DNA of 64,000 nt, from NCBI GenBank assembly GCA_028564675.1, contig JAOVVO010000021.1:124001-188000 (forward strand), given 5' to 3'. Under the pieces are notes generated by a model. It worked only from the letters and a program-made list of their open reading frames with translations, did not search any database and was not told the DNA's origin. Of the stretch, positions 49,132 to 62,828 are shown one piece after another; the stretch's first letter is position 1, and every line of letters starts with the position of its first letter. Both the position numbers and the translations under genes were made by a program. The stretch is from Onchocerca lupi (Eukaryota > Nematoda > Chromadorea > Rhabditida > Onchocercidae).

Positions 49132-51992
49132 GAATGAAGTGGATTTTTTTGAAACAGGCGGTGGCTTTTGAGAATCTTTCCGTTGTGATTCGATTAAATT
49201 GAGATCAATGGAAATATTTTTTGGTAAAACCGGTGGTGGCAATGGATTGGCAATAGACCGAGATTTCTCGGTCTTTGAAGCAATTTTCGATTCATCAATA
49301 CCATTATTGTTAAAATTACCAATAACTATTTCAGTTTCCATTGATTCCGTTGACTTTTTTTGTCTCTGTTTTGCTAATTTTGCTTCCAATTCATTTCTTT
49401 CCTAAAGTGAGGAAAAATTATTAAGTGAAAATTATGTATAATAATATTTTAAAAATACAATTAAAAATGGATAAATTTTTAAACATTTGGCTTTTTTTTT
49501 GAATTTCAAATTTATTTACTTTTAATTCCCAAAATAAAAAACAAAAATTTGATTTTTTGGAAAAAAAACTGTCAAATTTATATTTAAAATTTATAATCTC
49601 GAAAAAGTATTATAGTAAAAGCATGAATGAATTAAATTGAAATTAGAAACTTTCTTAATATTTTTTATATCTTTCAATTTCGATTCGTTAATTCTTTCTA
49701 TCGATTGATATTATTTGCTTTCGCCTGGAATTTCATTTTTTTTTTGTTTAATTTTGAATGTCTTACTACATTACTTAATTTACTTGCTATTGTAATTCAA
49801 TTTGCCCATTATATTCTCTATGTCATTCAATCAACCTGTAATATTCCTCAATTTACCTGTAATATTACTCAATTTGCCTGTTTTATCCCACAATCTATCC
49901 TTATGGTACTCAATCGATCTGCTATATTACTCAGTACATATTATTCAATTCCACTGGCTTTGAAATAAAATTTATAGTCTATTAAAATACAAACTATAAA
50001 TATCATTTTTAGATCGAGCAATAATCAATATCTGTAATAGAAGTAATCGAAATCTCAAATTTTTTTGAGACTTAAATTAGATTAATTGTCAAATTTGTAA
50101 GTGATTCATTCATTTTGCATCTTAAATGAGTTAAAATCGATCATTAATTTCTTCAATACAATATCACTTTTTTAACTTACTAAATTAAATTAATGTGATA
50201 ATTTGAAATTGAAAAGCAACAGTAAAAACGTAAATTATTCAATAAAATAAAATTCAAAATATTTCTATTTCTTCAAAAGTGATTTGTTTTCTTTCTCTCC
50301 AGAAATAATTATTAATTAGATATTTTTGCTAATGCACATCAATCGATATCAGTTGTTTAATGTTGTTGTAAAAATTCTTATCGATTTGTTCTCATCCAAC
50401 CAAAATGCTTCTATCATTTAAACAAAAAATTCAAGTCTCTTTATTTAAATCCCTATCAACTAATTCAATGTTAAAAAATTATAAAATTATATATAAAAGT
50501 AGCCAAGTACTTTGAATAACTTTAAGAGCCTAATTTGGATAAGCGAGTCTAACCTTAGAAAATAGCCTAATCTGTATAAGAGAGCTCAAAAATTAAAAAG
50601 AACCCAATTTGGATCAAAAAAATTTTAAAAAAAGCTTAATTTAAATAAGAGAAGCTAAAATGCAAAAAAAATCTAATTTGGATAAAACAAAAAGTCCAGT
50701 TTGAATAAGACTGCTTAAAATTAAGAAAAACCTAATTTGAATAAACGAGAAATTAAAAAAAAAGCACCCTTTTTGGTATCATTAAAGCAATCCATGGAAT
50801 TTTTGAACAGAAAATTTATAAATGGCTCATTTAATTGCAAAAAAATCAAGTTATCGTCGATGACCTTCCCGCGCTACGCGGAACTATTCTCATTTTAAAA
50901 CAATGAAAGGTCAAAGATTTTCTTGCCAAACATTCAAAAAAAAGAAGAGAAGTTTAATTATTCATGAAATTATCGTGAATTTGAAATTTGTTAACTTAAA
51001 TAATGAGATTTAACCCAAGAAGTTTAGATTTTTTATATTGATTGATTTTTTTGGAAGAATGAACCAAATTTATATTATCAGAACCTTAATTATTCATGCA
51101 GATATAGCTTCAAAATTTGCAAACATAGATCTATTTATTTTTACAGAAACTTTGGTCAAAGGTTAAATCAAAAAAAACGAAAAATACCTTTTGAAGAATC
51201 GAATCATTAAAATCAAATTTTTTCAATTGTTCATGATTATTGTTTTTGTGATGGATGATTGGAACAATCGGAGCAGTACATTTTGATGATAACGGCGATG
51301 AGTCACTTCTCTGATTGTTATCAGAATAATCAATTGCTTTCACTGCAACTAATAACTTTCGAACGGATAAATCAATCAATCGTTATCAAATGCCAAGTAT
51401 TATCTGATAAGATATCCGATAAGTTACTTAAAGATTAGATTAATTGTATTAATTTTAGTTACAGTATATAAAATCCTCCAATATTAGAGAATCAAATTTG
51501 TGACATTGTTTTTAGTTCAAAATTTAAAATTTATCTTAAATATCTGACAAATTTTAATGACTATGTTAATTTTATTAATTTTATGAAATTCTCAAAACTT
51601 AAAAATGAAATTTCAAAATCGTTTTTCTATTTGAAAATTTAAAATTTACCTTGAATAGGCGAATCCACATTGTTCATCGATGATAAAGATTTCTTAAATG
51701 GTTCAGGTGTATGGTCCATCGAGAAGATTGTATTATTTGGCGTTTTAATTGAATTCATTTGAAGATTGTGGAGTGTTTGCCCGATCAGTTGATCCATATC
51801 GATCCATTCATTATCTGATTTTATCCAAAATGGCGGTGTTGGCTCTTTTTGAGGCGGTAATGGTGGTGGTGGTGGTGGTTTTGATCCTTCTAGTATACTA
51901 GAATTCTGTGATTCGTCAACAGAATTCGAAGTGTCAAAATTTAATTTATTAAATCTTTTTGCTAATTTCATAGCTAATTCTCTATCAGCCAT
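49132..51992 (-). CDS. Unrecognised proline-rich protein, 3' end unresolved
   Basis: Three exons, minus strand, with consistent phases: 51992-51650, 51348-51188, 49401-49132; 258 codons, followed by an excellent donor GTAAGTATT. I do not recognise the family. It starts MADRELAMKLAKRFNKLNFD, a likely basic amphipathic helix. A polyproline run at residues 39-47 comes next, then an Asp/Trp stretch (IKSDNEWIDMDQLIGQTL). Exon 2 is Ser/Asn-rich. Exon 3 begins with a charged coiled-coil-like stretch (ERNELEAKLAKQRQKK) and ends with two more proline motifs (NPLPPPVLPK, QKPPPVSKK). These suggest an SH3/EVH1/profilin-binding cytoskeletal adaptor, an inference from composition only. If the last donor is not used, the frame runs 31 more codons to a stop at 49039. 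Intron 2 (about 1.8 kb) holds two tandem-repeat arrays. Confidence 0.7.
49790..49940. repeat. ~19-bp tandem repeat in intron 2 of the proline-rich gene
   Basis: Units of the type 'ctgtaatattcctcaattta' repeat about seven times with drift (caatttgcc, caatcaacc, caatttacc, caatttgcc, caatctatcc, caatcgatc). A plus-strand open frame crosses it as CNI-QFT peptides; I read that as a by-product of the repeat. Confidence 0.7.
50500..50770. repeat. ~40-bp AT-rich tandem repeat, about 7 units, in intron 2 of the proline-rich gene
   Basis: The core 'cctaatttggataagagag-ctaaaa-ttaaaaaaa' recurs near 50530, 50568, 50606, 50634, 50670, 50695 and 50730 with variable spacing. Non-coding. Confidence 0.7.
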
Positions 51993-54900
51993 AATTACAA
52001 TAACAAGACGCTTTCCTATATCTTCCTTCGATTAATTGAATGATTGACGATGAAAGTTTTCGAAAGTCTCGAACTTTTACAATGTGCCAATCTCACTCTC
52101 CCTCTTACTCTCGATTCTCGATATGAAAACTTTTCTCGAACTGATATTTTAGTATTCAAATTCACAACACAGCTAAACAACTGCTACAACTGATAGATAG
52201 AGCGAGACTGATAGAGCAAATGATCAAACCAAACATCCCTTTTCTCTTGGATTTACTTTTCGAATGATTGGAAAAGAAAATTAACTATCACTTTCCAAGA
52301 TAAATTTTTCAAATTTTTACAACTTTCTCTTTGCAGTTTCCTATATTTTCAAAATAAAATTTGTAAACATTTCAATTTTATTTTATTTAATTTTTCAATT
52401 TTTTTCCATTTTTCTCCATTTTCCTTTTTTTTTCTTTTTGAAGAGTATTTTAATTTTTTTCCATTTTTTTTTTTTTGAGAAGCATTTCAATTTTTAATTT
52501 CAGCTTCAATTTAAACATTTCAATTGTGTTTTATTTTTCTAAGCAGATTGCTAATCTGAAAAGAAAATCTATATGATAGAATTGTGTTTTATGATGTTGT
52601 TGAAATTACTGAGATTTTTAAAATGATTTCCGAGATTTTCTCAAATCTCATTCGGTTGATATGTATTTATCATATCATTAAATTGCAGTTGAATGTAATA
52701 ATAATAAATTACTACGACTAGGACAACCAATTCTATGCTATCAATCATTTCTGATAAGGATAATCGATTTTAATTTGTAAACTTTTAAATTTTCATCTAT
52801 GAACATACCATTTCTTCCATCAAAATAAATCCGAATAATTGCTTCTTTTTATTTTTTTTTTTTTTATTTTTTGCTCAGAAATGTTGAAATGAGTGAACAT
52901 GTAAGTAAAACAAATGAATGCGTAAACAAACATGTAAATATTAATGAGACGATTTTTTTCAACAATTCTTTGCTAGCTTGTCGTTATATTTTATTTACAA
53001 AAGTTTTTTAGCAAAAAAAAAAAAAATCAAAAAAAATTGTAAAATCTGATAAACTAGAAAAAAATTAAGAAAATCATAAAATTGGGTTTCCTTTTTTTTT
53101 TCTTGAGGCTCAAGAAAAAAAGATACAGATTTTAGAAATATTCACAAATAGTTCGTGTTTTCAAAAAAGAAAAAAAAACGAAAAAATGGATAGCTAAATT
53201 GAAAATCTTTTTAAATTAATTAAATCCTTATGAGTTTGTTTCTGATGAATCATTGATAATGTGAAAAAAAAATGAGTATGAATCATTTGTGTTGGTGAAA
53301 AGAAAAAGAATCTATGAAATTGAAGGAAGAAATCGATTGTGAAATGAAACTTAAAAATCATTGAATGATCAATTTTGAATAGTTATAGATAAGAAATAAA
53401 ATTAAAAAAAATCTCCTTCTCAAGAAGAAAAATCAAACGAAAAAGAAAAAATTCAGAAATTATTATTCTATTGAAAAAATCTGTCTAAATTTTATCAAAT
53501 ATGGAATTCTTTAGAATCTTTCAATTTGATTCAGTTAACAATTAACAGTTAATAGAAATCGGAAAAATCAACATATATTTTCTTTGATACTAAAACAATT
53601 CTATACTTCCATCTAATTTTTCTTATTTCAATTCTTCATATCTTCGTGCATTTTTCAAAATGAAAGTGCAAATGGATAAAAACTAAATTTGTTTAATTTG
53701 CAAAATGAAAATTTCGAAAGATATGCATCTTTTCGCTAAAGAACAAACTTAATTGAATGAATCAGAATTTAAAAAAAAAAAAAAAATGTTAAAGTAGACT
53801 TTCAATTTTACTAATTTCCAAAAAAATTACTAATAATCGGAATTTTAATAAAATGGAATGCAAATCTAACAGGTAAATCTCAAAGGGATCGATATTACTT
53901 AAACAAATTTAACATTAATTTATTATATTAATAAACTAACTTAACGCTGAATGGAATAATTAATAATTGAATCGGTAAACAAATCTGGCCAAAAATACAT
54001 ATGATTATTTCAAAATTTAATCGAAAATCAATAAAAATATCGTTTTGCTAAATAAATATACAATAAACTTATTTAGCCAAATGATATTCTTTACTTCAAA
54101 ATTAGAAAATATTTATGCAACATTCGTTCAATTTTAAATTATCGATTCCATCATTCTTTACTGTCATCTACTTCCTTCCCTAAAGCACTTTTTCTTTTTC
54201 ACAAAAAATTTCATATAAAAATGAAATAATGTTGACTGTGTTTTGTTTTTTAAGAAGAAGATTTGAATAATGACTTGGAAAAAATATACTCGCAGTACCA
54301 TAATTTGGGAATTTAATATACAGTAGGATTTATTTTATAATTTGCAAACAAACAAAGATATATTATGTGAATTGCCAGCTAAATTTGACAAAATACACAA
54401 ATTATTATTTTTTCTCTGCCCAAATTTGACTAATTTCTTTAAAATTATCATTGAAAAAGGAAAAAAGAAAACAAAATTTAAAAACTTCAATAGAATCGAA
54501 AGTTTACCATCAATAGCATTTATAAAGTTTCAATCAAACAACATTAATCTTGCGTATATGATACGTGATACGTTACTTTTCATGGAGTTATTATAAAATA
54601 ATGATATAAATTGACTTTTTATATTATAAAATAATTATTATAAAATAATGATAGAGTTATAAAATAATAAGAAATACGCAACGATTATTTATTCCGCCTA
54701 ATTAAAGAAATAGAATATAAGATGTAGAACAAATGAATTGTATGAAATGATCATATATTTATAAATATTGCTTTTAAAAGGATAACAAAGATATTGATCA
54801 TAATCAATCGTGATATCATAGCTAGGAAATAATTTTGGAAAATGAAATGATCGATTTGCCTCAATCATACAGCCAAATTAATATTTATTAAATCATAATT

Positions 54901-56809
54901 TTAGAAAAACAATTAGTCCAAAAGCATGAAAATTATTACTTCATTGTTATGCAGAAGTACTGGAATTTGAAATTTTAATTCACTTTTAAGTTTAATACCA
55001 TAAGCAATATTTTTGTCAGAAGTTTTCTTTCTTCTTCCAGTTCTTCTTTATATGAATCACGAAATACGTAGATACTCTAAAACATTTAACTTCATGTCAA
55101 TTACGCTTCTGCGTCATATTTTATAAAATTTATGAATATTATTTGTCTAATAAATAAAAATGTAAATATTTGTTGTTGTTTGCCCCATAATGTTTCAAAT
55201 TTTTCACCAATTGATTTGAAATTTTGAAACACCAATCCATTCGAACAGGCATGTGTTTAAGTCAGCTGCAACTAGTTGTAAATAATATCGATATGAGAAA
55301 ATAGTGATCTGAATTGAAAATTCTTCAAGACCAAAATAGTACATTAAATGACATTTAATATACACATGGCTATTTCCACTCACAATATCCCATCTCACAT
55401 TATTAATTCTCGATTTTCGACAAATACATCTTCGCTATAGGTATGGCATTTTAATTTACCTTTTTTTTTAATTTATTCTTTCACGTAACGTCATTATAAC
55501 TCAAATGTAATTTCCTCAGAAAAGATTTTTATGCACAATAAAATCATCCAGAGAAAAACGAAAATTTGGATGAAAATCAAACTTGATCATTTTATAAGTT
55601 GCATAAATAGACTACTAATCAGAAAGAATTTCATATGTGAAGACGAATATGTATGAAGTGAGAACTTCGTTATACATAGAATACCGTGCTGCAACATTAA
55701 CAACAACAACAACAAACAGCACGATTTTGATTCTGTTGACAGAAAGTTCAAATATCTTTGTAAGCATTCTCACTTAATGGAAATGAAAAATGCAGGAAGT
55801 TTTTCAGTTAATCAATTAATTAACTGAAAATTATGAACAGCCCACAGGACAATGAAAGTTCGTGACACAAGTAAAGTCAATTACAACTACACTTCGATTA
55901 TTGTGAGAGGTTAAGAGGAATAGACTAAACAATTTTGAAATTGAGAAGTATAAAAATTTATCAATCAATAAAAATCTGACAAATTGGAATAGTCTGCAAC
56001 TAAAAATAAAAAACACCTTCCTCAAATCCACATATACCATTCTGTATATTCCATTCGGCAAATAATTAAATTATTTAATTCAAAGAAGATTAAAAACATC
56101 AAATCAAATTAAATTTCAAATTCACTACAACATTCTAACTAACCAGTAATGCAAGACTGCATCCCTTCATGAATTGAAAATAAATGAATTTAAATAAACA
56201 ATTGAGAAATAATGCACAAGCATAAAAATAGATATCCGTAAAAATAACATTCCTCCAAATCATGCCATCATCTTTTTCTCGCATGAAATCATTTAAAAAT
56301 GTGCAGTCAACATACTCAAAAAATATAATGCCTCCAATTTGACATCTTTAAAAATCGAAAACTTTGTCCCCCTTCAAAAATAATAAAAAAACAATAAATA
56401 TTTAAGAGATTCACTTGGAAATAGGTTCATACATCTAAATGATTCAAAAATAACTAAGATGATTTTCTGTTTGAGAATTATCAATATTCGTTAAAAATTA
56501 ATTGTTCATATTACTACTACAGTGACGTTGTACGAGATATTGCTGCAATGAATTTAAACATGAAAAATAAACTTGACTCGAAAATTCTTTCACAATCTAT
56601 TTAATTCAACTCAAAAGCTTAAAGCAGTGGTAAACTTGATGTTTAATATTATTATTTATATTATGCAGCTGATAGATTTTTATTCAATTTTGCAGTTTTC
56701 CACTTATAAAACAAAGAAAGGATTACTACTAAATAATTGATTTAAAAAAACCCATATAAGCCTCATTTCAAAGTAAACGAAATTGAAAGCAGAATAAGAT
56801 ATGAATAAC
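51993..56809. other. 4.8-kb intergenic tract between the proline-rich gene and RANBP3
   Basis: Very AT-rich with many A or T runs (near 52430, 52465, 52855, 53020, 53095, 53775). It should contain the promoter of the proline-rich gene near 52000-52250 and the RANBP3 3' UTR. A ttataaaataatgat cluster lies at 54590-54670. Open frames at 54342-54596, 55204-55398 and 55831-56061 are unsupported. Confidence 0.5.
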
Positions 56810-59585
56810 TTAATTTTCAGCCAATACTTTTTTCGATACAGCAGATTCGATATTATCCTCTTCTGAAACTGTGTTTGAAATTTTCCTTTTACGTGTTGTT
56901 TCTTTCCTCTTGTTCTCCACAATTCGAGTCAGAGTTGCATAAAGTTGTGCAGCAACAAATTCAGATGCCTTTAAAAAATGTCAAATAAGGAAGATGGTGG
57001 AAATAATCATTTTATAACCAGATGTTTTTTTGAAAAAAAGAAACAAGTGGCAAATGTAGACAAATCTTTTGAAAGCTAGAGCAAGAAACAAATGACGAAT
57101 GTTCCGACCAACTGGATCATTTCTCCAAATCTACAAACTTTCTAAAACATAGGTGATTTCAAAATTTCAAAAAAAATGTAACGGCGTTTAGAACAAATCA
57201 ACATTCAGTGCAACGTTCAATCTTTAAGTCGGATTGAAGAAAATCGGAAAAACGAAAATTCAACTAAGTCCAATTCTCGGATTCATAACTAAAAGATTTT
57301 TTCCATAATATGGAAAAAATTTTTGGAAAGATATGTTTTGAAATGTTATGGTATTTGATGTATGAAATTCCGTTGATCTCCGAGGATTTAAAAAAAGTCC
57401 AATATATGCAGAGTGAAAAAGAACTAAAAGAAATTCATACCGTAGCAAGAAAAAGTGCTGGAACTTCTGAATCTGGAGCTGTAGCTGAGAATTTCACCCG
57501 TTTCACTGACAATTTTTCAACAATCATATCCGGAAATATCTGCGAATTCAACACAACCCTTTGATTACCCATTACTCGACCGACTAAAATATTTTAATTT
57601 GATCAAATAAAATTTAAAATAAAAAGACTGCGGTCAATAAGAAACTTGAGCGAAACTGATAAAAAAATGTAAAATATTCACAACTTCCCAGAAGAATTAG
57701 AATAAAGACTTTGCACTTAGAAATTACAGTTAAAATTTAAAAAACCTTACGTTTTTGATATCAAAGTTAACACCTTATGCGCAGAAATACCTCCTTACCT
57801 CATATTCCATTTTATCTTTCCCGATAACTATTAAAAACAAACAGTAATTTTTATGTGCAACATGTCAATTTTTGGAAAAAGATTAAAGATTTTTGTTTTA
57901 AAAAAACTGTGAAAGTAATTTGTTAGAAAAAAACTCTAGTCATAATTCATAAATTGTAAAAATTTAACAGGAGCACTTCAAAAAAAAAAAACTGTCAAAA
58001 ATAAAAGGAAAATAAGAAGAAAAATGAATAACAAGAATTATTACCGATTCGATATGTGTAAGGAGGCTCTTCACCACGTTCGTTAATACGTAAACAAGTC
58101 ATACCACGTTCTGTCCACAATTTTGTTGAACTGTCAAATGAATGTAACTTACACATTGCCTAAATTAATTTATAGATTAAAAATACTTTATTGTTACTTC
58201 CTGGTATACTTGTAATAAATCTGCAAACTTTGTCAAAGAAAAAAAAGCTCATCACAAAGATGTAGTTTATAAATCAACTTCCGCCAAGAAAACTTACGCG
58301 ATAAATGTTTATTTCACCCTCTTCACCGGTAACAATATCTAGTTTTGGCGGGATTGACTCATCTTTCTCAGAAGACGTAATTAAATTATCTTCATTAATA
58401 GCTGAACTCGATGAAGCAGAGACTGCAGTTAATTCCTAAATAAAAGAATAAATGACACATCTTTTGAATTTGCAGAGAATAAATTTCAATTTTATTACCG
58501 GATTGAATTGGAAAAATTTGTCCCGAATTCATTTTAAACCAAAAAAGAAAATCGGATTACGAAAATGTTAGGAAACGAAAATGACATAGATATTTTTTTC
58601 AAACGAATTCTACTATGAGCTAAGACTTTAGAACACTCATAAGACTGAAAACACTGTTTTTTTTTCTTTTTTTTTTGTGAGCAAAATGCAAGAAAATTAA
58701 GCATCATATCATCGGAAAAAAATAAATGATTCAAATAATGATGTAATATTCCCAGAAGCGTATTTTTAAAATTTTCTGACCAAAATGAAATAAAGAATTA
58801 TGTAATTAAAGTATAAAACTTGACTAAAACTCACTGCAATTGATTCTTTTGCCTTGGTGATGAAGGATGACGAAGCTCCTTTCTGTCTGATTTCTTCAAA
58901 TACTTCTGTGACACTTTTTGGAGCATCACCTCTGGCTTCATCCTTTGCTATGGTAAGTTCACTTGTGGAATTATTAGCGTTGATTTGTTCTCCCACTTTA
59001 TCCTGTCAAAATTCATACCGCAATTCTCCGAAAATTTCAGCAATTTATAGTCTCTTTAAACAATTACAACTTAATTTTTTTAAATCTATCAACAATTCAA
59101 AGTTTTACCTATCATCAAATATTATTGAACTTGGTGTACTTACAGAATGCGCCATGAGTAATACGGTAAAATAATGCCTCTTATTATACCGCCATGTGAG
59201 ATACGGAAGTTTAGCGAAACTTTCAGTGGGTAAATTGAAAGTTTCGAAAATGTATTTAGCCATAATTTAATTAATAAATCATCCATTCGCTCTAAATTGC
59301 AACATAGACAAGTATAAAAAATGAAAGAGAAAAGAAGAAAATGCATACTCCATTGCTGATGATTACTTTTTCCGATAATTTGGAGCCAAATATAAAACCA
59401 TCAATAGCACTCTTGTTTGCTTCCGCATTTGTACTTTTTTCTGGTTTATCCTTGGCAAGTGTTTTGCCAAGATCCAATTTTATATTTTTCTCATCTGCTT
59501 TAAAACCACTCTTACTAGCTGACCATAATTGATCGGCTGCAGAAGAAAGCTTCGAAGATTTAAATGTGAATCGTTTTGTCGTCAT
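56810..59585 (-). CDS. RANBP3: Ran-binding protein 3 homologue (RanBD1 domain)
   Basis: Six exons, minus strand: 59585-59349, 59002-58835, 58435-58298, 58159-58045, 57583-57441, 56968-56810; 319 aa, phases consistent. Residues 1-165 are low in conservation, Ser/Lys-rich, with one FIFGSK FG-type motif near 64-69. The RanBD1 fold covers about 170-290: TGEEGEINIYRAMCKLHSFD, KLWTERGMTCLRIN, then GRVMGNQRVVLNSQIFPDM and a final helix FVAAQLYATLTRIVENK. A basic segment, KRKETTRKRK, follows and may be a nuclear localisation signal. RanBP3-type proteins assist CRM1-dependent nuclear export by binding RanGTP and CRM1. The protein is shorter than human RANBP3, mainly in the N-terminal region. A TATCAG acceptor at 59594 leaves an 8-base leader before ATG. 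RanBP2-type proteins share the domain, but one RanBD and this length favour RANBP3. Confidence 0.9.
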
Positions 59586-59593
59586 TATTATTA

Positions 59594-62500
59594 CTGATAT
59601 CTTAAATGAAAGGAAAATTTTTAAACTGACAATTTCTAGACACGAATACTGATAAGAATTGATCTCTTACTCCTCGTCAATACTGATACTGACACTTGAA
59701 GAAGAGACGAAATCAATCCTTATCAAGCGTTCGTTTGTCACTAGAATATTCTCTCAACAAATCTGCCACCTGTGCAAATATATAATAATGTTAATTTTAA
59801 AAAAAATGAGTAATATATCAACACGACGCTTGCAATTATTGATTGATTACGCAATTTATCACACACGTAGATCACGTGATCATAAAGATGAACATGCAAA
59901 TAGCGAAAATTGACAAACTCATCAGGAAATTAGAAAGATTTGATAAAATCCGAAATAATACAAAACGAAGCTACCAGTCAAAGATTTTTCCGATTGTCGG
60001 GAATTCATAAATGATCAGTTATCGCAAAGTGAATAAAAACCTCCTCTTCACTTTACTGCAATTTTGCTTGTCTCTAACAGCGTCATTTTCCCATCTCTAA
60101 TTACTCTCAGTATCTGACATAATTGTTAGTCATGCTTGTTTTATTATTTTTTCAATCTCCAACATCTCTCGTCATTTCACCGATCTTATCAGCTACCTCA
60201 TGTCTTTTCTATCCATCATTTCTCTTCTTTCTTCTATATATTATTTTATCTTTTAGTTATTACCACTCTTTAAAGTTGTACATTTTTTTTTTTTTTTTTG
60301 AATTTCAATATTCCGTTCTTATCATTTCTCAAATAATAATACTTCCAATGCTATTTGTCAACTTCTACTGCAATTGTTGAATTTGTATTGTTTTTTAAAC
60401 CTTTAATATTAATTTTTTCTTTTTTCCAGCCTTACTACAGCATGAATCTGCTTTAAGATCAATTTAGATTCAGATTCCTTTTGTGACTATCTTCTATGAA
60501 CTTTCACCTAATTGATTGCTTTATTACACTAATAATCAATCTTGTCTGATTTTATTCCTTTTTAACTTCAATCCTTTATATATTTCATAAAATTTGGAGG
60601 TTAATTCTTCACTTTTTTGTTAAATTTAAAATTTAATTTCACTTCAATCACAACTATCCGAAAAAACAGTCAAATATCTCTCACTTAATCTTATTTAGTC
60701 CTATTTAATTTATTATTAAAGTTCAAGTTAATTACTCGTTCTACGCATTAGTCTTATCCATAATTAGAGATAATGAAGGAATAGTTAAGCTTTGACCTCT
60801 AGTTGGAGGGAAAGGTCACGTTTTTTAAGCGCCAACATTTTTTTTTGGATTCTCTATTGATAGCACTTTATCTCTGTCCCTTGTTAAGCCAATCGAAAAT
60901 AAGTGACAAGAACACTGAAAATAAATGATAAGAGCGTTGAGCCAATCGAAAATAAATGACAACTTCTCGGTAGAAGCGAATTTTTGTTTACTCTCATCGA
61001 TATTCTAAAGTCTTACAGTAGTCTCTCTCTCTCCCCTTCTTTCTCTTTCCCTCTCTCTCTCCTCATCCCTCTTCCTCTTTATATTTTTTCTCTTGCAATT
61101 TGCCGAGAAGTTGTTTATTTTGATTAATGGAAGATATTATTCACCAAAAGTATACAAATGATCCTTTTTCATCTCTGTTTTTTTTTTCCTTTTCTCTATC
61201 TTTTTACTATCGGAATATATATATATCTACACACTCGCACATACACGTACACACACGCATACACGTAGTGGCGTACGTAATGTACGCATACATTCATACA
61301 CACGTATGCACACATACGGTACACTCAAATTTATCCACGTACGTAAATATATTCATATATGTGCATGTACATCACATATAATATCTACGCCCACATGCAC
61401 AACACTATGTACAAACATAAACATACACAACGCAATCCACCCACTTACGTAAATATATCACACGTATATACACACATACATACATACACGAATCCATTCA
61501 TACACTAAATATATCCAAACGTGCACATGCATATATATATGCATACATACACATACATACATACACGCATATGTCTGCAGCCACACATACACACACGCAC
61601 AAATTTACCCATACACTTATCCTTACGTGCACATACACATATATGCATACATATGCACACATGCATACGCACACACACACATACACATACACATACATAT
61701 ACACACATACAAATATGCACATACATACATTCACACATACATACACATACACTCTTCATGCCAAATTTGCTGTTTTGTTGTAATTTGTTATCTTAGTCCC
61801 AACTTTAAAGAATTAAAGATTTTTAGAAAAAAGTTTGTCAAATTCAGGCTATTTCTTATCCGAATTGTCCGATTTTTGATCTCTTACAATTAAAGCAAGT
61901 GTTTTTTTTTATGTAAGCGGTATGATAGAAATTGGTTCAGTGTCATGTTCGACAATTTTTCAATGGTTAAGACTATATCAATTCTTTAATCTCATTAATT
62001 CTATTCAAATTTTGATTTTTTTTTTTATTTAAAATGACACTTTTGATTGCTATAAATATTACATTCCTCAAAGAATTGATCCATTTCATTCATCTCTAAA
62101 GAATTTTACAAAGTTGTTAAGATATGATACATCGATTTTAATTAAATTAAACTTAGCAAATTTCAACTTCGAATTTAAATACTTTCATATGTCCATCTAT
62201 TCAATGAATTGTTGCTTTTCATTTTAGTTCTAATTACATTTTATTTCTTTTTCATAAATCTCGATGATACTGTGCTATCAAATCTTTTGCACATGCTCAT
62301 TTACTGTTCTATTACCGAAAAAGCTAAACTTAAGAGACCCGGAATTTTAATCGAAATTCAAAATGCTATTTTATCTGTCAGATTGATTTTTGATTAGCTT
62401 CTGCTGTACTATTTTCAAGTTATTTGCAGCTGTTCGTTAAATTTGATCATGTTCATCCATCTGTCATAGTTTTAGTTGTTTTATCATTTATATGCTTCAA

Positions 62501-62819
62501 TCATTTATGCTCTATTTTTCCAATCCTGCACTTAATTGGATGTCGGACAATTTAAATTTCAGAAAATTAGAAAAATTTTTTTTTAAATTTTTATTCCAAA
62601 AAAAAAGCGATATAAATAGAAATATTGTTTTCGTCTTTTGTTTGCATTATTATTATTATATATGAAAGAAATCACAATAGGTATTTCTCTTAGCTTAAAT
62701 TTTTCCATCAGTTCATCATGACTTTTCGTCACTTTTTGTTTTCTTAACCTTATCAGTTTATGATAAGCTATCTGATTAAATATTACAGAATTTAGCATAA
62801 TGTTGTACGCATATATTAG
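59594..62819. other. Divergent intergenic region between RANBP3 and the F-box gene
   Basis: 3.2 kb between two head-to-head genes. It holds a short direct duplication (gccaatcgaaaataa-tgacaa at about 60889-60962), a CT-rich stretch (61020-61090), and a CA/TA microsatellite zone (61200-61760). No exon recognised. Open frames within the microsatellite are His/Thr/Tyr or Cys/Val low-complexity translations of the repeat. Confidence 0.5.
61200..61760. repeat. CA/CATA-rich microsatellite zone
   Basis: Mixed acac, cata, tatg and gcac tetranucleotide repeats, with alternating purine-pyrimidine over about 560 bases. This composition can adopt left-handed DNA. Copies are irregular, so this is an old, drifting microsatellite. 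Confidence 0.9.
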
Positions 62820-62828
62820 CATCAACAA
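62820..62828 (+). promoter_or_regulatory. Putative spliced-leader acceptor of the F-box gene
   Basis: ATATATTAG ends at 62819, leaving a 9-base leader before ATG. This is typical spacing for a trans-spliced nematode mRNA. Its use is inferred. Confidence 0.4.

Noticed and set aside
61498..61893. Several overlapping open frames of 70-90 codons on both strands, rich in His/Thr/Tyr or Cys/Val
   Set aside because: They are translations of the CA/CATA microsatellite in several frames, with no start context, splice sites or domain.
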